A DNA stretch of 64,000 nt from Prevotella sp. (GTDB taxonomy: Bacteria > Bacteroidota > Bacteroidia > Bacteroidales > Bacteroidaceae), in NCBI GenBank assembly GCA_017445845.1, contig JAFSRY010000049.1:1-64000 (forward strand), in the 5' to 3' direction. The translations under genes and the position numbers were made by a program. Every line of letters starts with the position of its first letter. Position 1 is the first letter of the stretch. Below are positions 60,397 through 64,000 of the stretch, piece by piece. The notes under the pieces were generated by a model that ran no database searches, had not been told where the DNA came from, and worked only from the letters and a program-made list of their open reading frames with translations.

Positions 60397-62218
60397 TTCC
60401 TGTATATAATTGGTAGTATTTTCCTTTTTTATCAATGAGTTCTTCGTGGGTGCCGTGCTCGATGATCCGGCCGCGCTCCAAGACGATAATCTGGTCGGCA
60501 TTGCGAACGGTGGACAGACGGTGGGCGATGACAAACGAGGTGCGCCCCGTCATGAGGGAGTCCATGCCTCGCTGGACGAGTTGCTCGGTGTGAGTATCGA
60601 CGGACGACGTGGCTTCATCGAGCACGAGGACCGGCGGATTGGAGACAGCCGTTCGGGCAATGGCCAACAGCTGACGTTCGCCTTGAGAAAGGTTGCCGCC
60701 GTCGCCCGTGAGAACGGTCTGATAGCCTTGGGCCAGACGGCGGATGAAGTCGTCGGCCCCTACCCTACGGGCAGCCTCCATGCACTCTTCGTCGGTGGCA
60801 TCGAGGTGCCCATAGCGGATGTTCTCCATAACCGTGTCGGAGAAGAGGCGCGTCTCCTGCAAGACCACTCCCATCGAACGCCGCAACGAGTCCTTGCGGA
60901 TGTCGGCAATGGGGATGCCGTCGTAGAGTATCTGCCCGTGCTGAATGTCGTAGAAACGGTTGATGAGATTGATGACGGTGGTCTTTCCGGCTCCCGTTCC
61001 ACCGACGAAAGCTATTTTCTGACCCGGGTTCGTGTTGATGTCGATGTCGAAGAGCACCTGCTTGCCTTCCACATAGCTGAAGTCGACATTGCGGAAGTCA
61101 ACGTCGCCCAACGGATGGTCAAGGACTGTAGTGCCCTCATCTTTCTCCGGCTCGGCATCCATCAGGCGGAACACACGCTCGGCTCCGACCGAGGCATTGA
61201 GTACGGAATTGATCTGTTGACTGACATGTGTGATGGGCTGGGTGAAACTCTTGTTCAACTGAAGGAAGCTGACCAGAGTGCCGAGCGACAGAGAGAAGTG
61301 AACGGAGAAAAGCGAAAAGTCGTTCAGCGCAATGGTGGCGCCGACGACTCCGATGAGGACATACGCCAGATTGCCAAGGTTGCCGTTGACTGGCATGACG
61401 ATGTTGGCAATCTTGTTGGCATTATAGGCCGATGAGCGCAATTGCTCGTTAATCTGCTCGAAATCGCGGATGGCCTGCTGTTCGTGACAGAACACTTTCA
61501 CCACTTTCTGCCCCGTCATCATCTCTTCTATGAACCCGTTGACACGCGCCAATGACTCCTGCTGCGTCTTGAAATAGCCGCGCGACCAGGTGCCAAGCTT
61601 CGTCGTAGTCACCATCATCACGACAGCCATCGTCACACCGACAATGGTGAGCGGTAAGCTGAGCACCACCATCGAGGTGAACGTCACGACAATCGTAATC
61701 AGTGAGTTGAACACCTGCGCCATGGCCGTGGAAATCATCTGTCTGAGGGAGTCGACATCGTTCGTATAGACCGACATCAGTTCGCCATGAGAGTGGGTAT
61801 CGAAATAGCTGATGGGCAACTTCTCCATGCGCTCGAAAATGAGCTTGCGCAGGCGGAGCATGGTGCCCTGACTGACGTAGATCATCAGCCGGTTATAGGT
61901 ATATGAACAAATCACTCCGGCCAGAAGCACGAGGCCCAGCTTGTAGAGAGTCTGCCAAAGGGAGTTGTAGTTGGGATTGTCGGCTTGTGTCAGAGGAATG
62001 ACATAGTCGTCGATGAGAGTCTTGGTGAACAGCGTCGAGGCCAAAGAAGTGACCGACGAGACAAGGATACAGCCCAGAACGATGAGGATAAACCACTTAT
62101 AGTCTTTCCAGACAATAGACATCAGACGCAACAGAACAGCACGCTGTTCCTTCGTTGCCTTCTGAAAGCCAGCCTGAGCACGCTCGCCACGAGGACCGAA
62201 ACCCATGTTCTTAGCCAT
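60386..62218 (-). CDS. ABC exporter half, canonical ATPase site
   Basis: A 610-residue fused membrane-ATPase half exporter. Start ATG at 62218, in the end of the preceding exporter gene. Six membrane helices lie in residues of about 30-330; the nucleotide-binding domain has Walker A (VGGTGAGKTT near 395), signature LSQGERQ, Walker B with the catalytic glutamate (VLVLDEATSSVD) and the H-loop (VIAHRLST). It pairs with the gene just upstream. Together they should form a heterodimeric exporter of lipids, peptides or drugs; the substrate is unknown. Confidence 0.93.
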   Translation of the reverse strand: MAKNMGFGPRGERAQAGFQKATKEQRAVLLRLMSIVWKDYKWFILIVLGCILVSSVTSLASTLFTKTLIDDYVIPLTQADNPNYNSLWQTLYKLGLVLLAGVICSYTYNRLMIYVSQGTMLRLRKLIFERMEKLPISYFDTHSHGELMSVYTNDVDSLRQMISTAMAQVFNSLITIVVTFTSMVVLSLPLTIVGVTMAVVMMVTTTKLGTWSRGYFKTQQESLARVNGFIEEMMTGQKVVKVFCHEQQAIRDFEQINEQLRSSAYNANKIANIVMPVNGNLGNLAYVLIGVVGATIALNDFSLFSVHFSLSLGTLVSFLQLNKSFTQPITHVSQQINSVLNASVGAERVFRLMDAEPEKDEGTTVLDHPLGDVDFRNVDFSYVEGKQVLFDIDINTNPGQKIAFVGGTGAGKTTVINLINRFYDIQHGQILYDGIPIADIRKDSLRRSMGVVLQETRLFSDTVMENIRYGHLDATDEECMEAARRVGADDFIRRLAQGYQTVLTGDGGNLSQGERQLLAIARTAVSNPPVLVLDEATSSVDTHTEQLVQRGMDSLMTGRTSFVIAHRLSTVRNADQIIVLERGRIIEHGTHEELIDKKGKYYQLYTGNEI

Positions 62219-63989
62219 TGGCCACCTCCTTTCCTTGCTGATGAGCATCGAAGTCGCCTTGCGCCTGAGTCTGCAATTCATAAATCTCGCGATAGAGCTG
62301 GTTGGTCTCCAACAGTCGCTCGTGGGTGTCGTAGCCCGTGATGCAGCCCTTGTCCATGACGATGATGCGGTCGCAACGGCTGACGCTGGAGATGCGCTGG
62401 GCGATGATAATCTTCGTCATCGTGGGCAGCTGTTCGCGGAAAGCTCGCTGTATTTTGGCATCGGTGGCGGTGTCGCAGGCGGATGTAGAATCGTCGAGAA
62501 CCAATATCTGCGGATGCTTCAACAGTGCACGGGCGATGCAGAGACGCTGCTTCTGCCCGCCGGAGACATTGGTACCACCCTGCTCGATATGGGTATGATA
62601 GCCTTCGGGCATCTCCTCGATAAATTCATCCGCACAGGCAATGCGGCAAGCCTCGCGACATTCTTCCTCGCTGGCATCGGCACGGCCCCAGCGGAGATTG
62701 TCGAGGATGGTGCCTGAGAAAAGGGTGTTCTGCTGGAGCACCACGGCAACAGCCGAACGCAACTGCTCAAGGTCATAATCGCGGACATCATGGCCACCCA
62801 CCATGACCGCTCCTTCACACACATCATAAAGACGGGAGATAAGGTTGACAATGGTCGACTTACCCGAACCGGTACCACCGATGACACCGATGGTCTCACC
62901 ACTCGCTATGCGGAAATTAATGTCGTAAAGTGCCGACCGGCGCGACTGTCCCTCGACAGGCTTTCCATAGTCGAAGCGGACACCTCGGAACACTATGCTG
63001 CCGTCGCTGACGGTCATCACCGGATGCTCAGGATTTTGGATGTCAGCACGCTCGTCGATGACTTCTGCCACACGACGGGCCGAGGCCGCACTCTGTGTCA
63101 ACATGACAAAAATCATCGACAGCATCATCAGGGCCTGAAGGATGGACATGACATAGGTAAACAAAGAAGTCAGCTCACCAGTCGTCAAGCTGCCGCCGAC
63201 AATGAAATGGGCTCCCCACCACGACAAAGCGATGATGCAACCGTAGACCACCATGTTCATGATGGGATGGTTCAGTGCCATCAGACTCTCGGCCTTTACA
63301 TAGAGTTTATAGAGTCCCTCGGCGGCTGACGCAAATCGTTCGCTCTCATACTTCTCACGAACAAACGACTTCACCACACGGATGGCCTGCACATTCTCCT
63401 GAACACGAAGGTTTAAGGCGTCGTATCGTTCGAAAACCTGGACAAACAGACGGGCCACACGAGTGATAATATGGTAGAGGGAGAAAGACAATACTACCAT
63501 TGCCACAATGAAAATGAACGACAGACGAGCATCAATCAGCAGACACATGCCGATGGAGAGCAACAGGCGGAAGGGCGCACGGACGGTCACACGGAGGATC
63601 TGCTGATAGGCATTCTGAAGATTGTTGACGTCAGTCGTCATGCGCGTCACCAAGCCACTGGTCGAAAACTTGTCGATGTCACTGAAAGAAAAGGTCTGGA
63701 TGTTGCGATACATCGCCTTACGAAGGTTTGAGGCAAAGCCCGTAGAAGCATAAGCCGAAAAACGACCCGCCAAAATGCCAAGCATCAGACTCACAAAGGC
63801 TAATCCCAACATCAACACACCATAACGGTAGACATTCTCCATATTGCCCGCCGAGATGCCGCGGTCGATAAGCATGGCCGTGACATAAGGGATGAGCACA
63901 TCGGCCACAACCTCCAATGCAATAAACAATGGGGTCAGTAGCGATGCCATCTTGTATTGGCCGATTTGCCTATAGAGTGTTTTTATCAT
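62211..63989 (-). CDS. ABC exporter half with degenerate ATPase site
   Basis: A 592-residue half exporter from the ATG at 63989 (the frame's TTG at 63992 is less likely). Six membrane helices precede the nucleotide-binding domain with Walker A GGTGSGKST, signature VSGGQKQ and Walker B VLDDSTSACD, in which the catalytic glutamate is aspartate. The switch histidine is glutamine (IIAQRISS). These two changes mark the non-catalytic site of heterodimeric exporters such as TM287/288. It overlaps the canonical half by 8 bp. Upstream context lies beyond the window, so the first gene of the cluster may not be seen. Confidence 0.93.
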   Translation of the reverse strand: MIKTLYRQIGQYKMASLLTPLFIALEVVADVLIPYVTAMLIDRGISAGNMENVYRYGVLMLGLAFVSLMLGILAGRFSAYASTGFASNLRKAMYRNIQTFSFSDIDKFSTSGLVTRMTTDVNNLQNAYQQILRVTVRAPFRLLLSIGMCLLIDARLSFIFIVAMVVLSFSLYHIITRVARLFVQVFERYDALNLRVQENVQAIRVVKSFVREKYESERFASAAEGLYKLYVKAESLMALNHPIMNMVVYGCIIALSWWGAHFIVGGSLTTGELTSLFTYVMSILQALMMLSMIFVMLTQSAASARRVAEVIDERADIQNPEHPVMTVSDGSIVFRGVRFDYGKPVEGQSRRSALYDINFRIASGETIGVIGGTGSGKSTIVNLISRLYDVCEGAVMVGGHDVRDYDLEQLRSAVAVVLQQNTLFSGTILDNLRWGRADASEEECREACRIACADEFIEEMPEGYHTHIEQGGTNVSGGQKQRLCIARALLKHPQILVLDDSTSACDTATDAKIQRAFREQLPTMTKIIIAQRISSVSRCDRIIVMDKGCITGYDTHERLLETNQLYREIYELQTQAQGDFDAHQQGKEVANG

Positions 63990-64000
63990 CAATCCTCTAA

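Overview
The window looks like a chromosomal segment of a Bacteroidales bacterium, most likely Prevotella or a close relative. The evidence is type IX secretion/gliding genes (porT, gldH), Bacteroidetes-type promoters (TTTG, 19-22 bases, TAnnTTTG) in front of many genes, almost no Shine-Dalgarno sequences, many secreted enzymes and lipoproteins for glycan use, and roughly balanced GC. Taxonomy is inferred from gene content only. No ribosomal RNA, CRISPR array, prophage or complete insertion sequence was seen.

Layout. 1-1585: 5' part of a secreted DUF4965/'glutaminase'-type protein (minus), separated from porT (plus) by a tandem array of 22-bp palindromes. 3074-10943: five-gene plus-strand operon built like an exopolysaccharide synthesis and export system (membrane-anchored helical protein, processive GT2 synthase, TPR + YaiO-type outer-membrane barrel, DUF4838 protein, DUF1573 lipoprotein). 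10950-15624 (minus): split 5'-nucleotidase pair, GH109-like oxidoreductase-fold glycosidase, Lys/Ala-rich coiled coil, rhaD. 15794-24824: small CarboxypepD_reg protein, holB-ricT-gldH, GH125 mannosidase, MATE exporter, FKBP lipoprotein, glyS. 25200-32761: topoisomerase IV subunit A with a possible sliding-clamp-binding tail, DUF3316 and S41 proteins, then a Sel1/WG-repeat pair. 32864-37076: tRNA-Val and tRNA-Leu, a small acidic protein, a duplicated 77-bp hairpin repeat, pncA, glycine-zipper lipoprotein, C69 dipeptidase. 37347-44960: stand-alone IMP cyclohydrolase, mreBCD-mrdA-rodA, a zinc-finger lipoprotein, and an M15 peptidase with a tiny zinc-ribbon partner. 45046-46087: a second 22-bp palindrome array, a short apbE and a MITE-like element.

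46099-63989 is one unbroken minus-strand cluster of 14 genes with gaps under about 60 bp. It holds a heterodimeric ABC exporter, a complete glucuronate catabolic set (kdgK, SDR fructuronate reductase, uxuA, eda, uxaC, exuT), two secreted Gfo/Idh/MocA oxidoreductases, a double DUF1080 protein and three uncharacterised envelope proteins. Together these suggest uptake and degradation of uronic-acid-containing glycans, perhaps with an oxidative 3-keto-glycoside step in the periplasm.

The strongest candidates for something new are the exopolysaccharide operon, the 18-kb uronate/3-keto cluster, the two palindrome arrays that share an exact 22-bp period, the QLSLF tail of topoisomerase IV, and the promoter-carrying 77-bp hairpin repeat.
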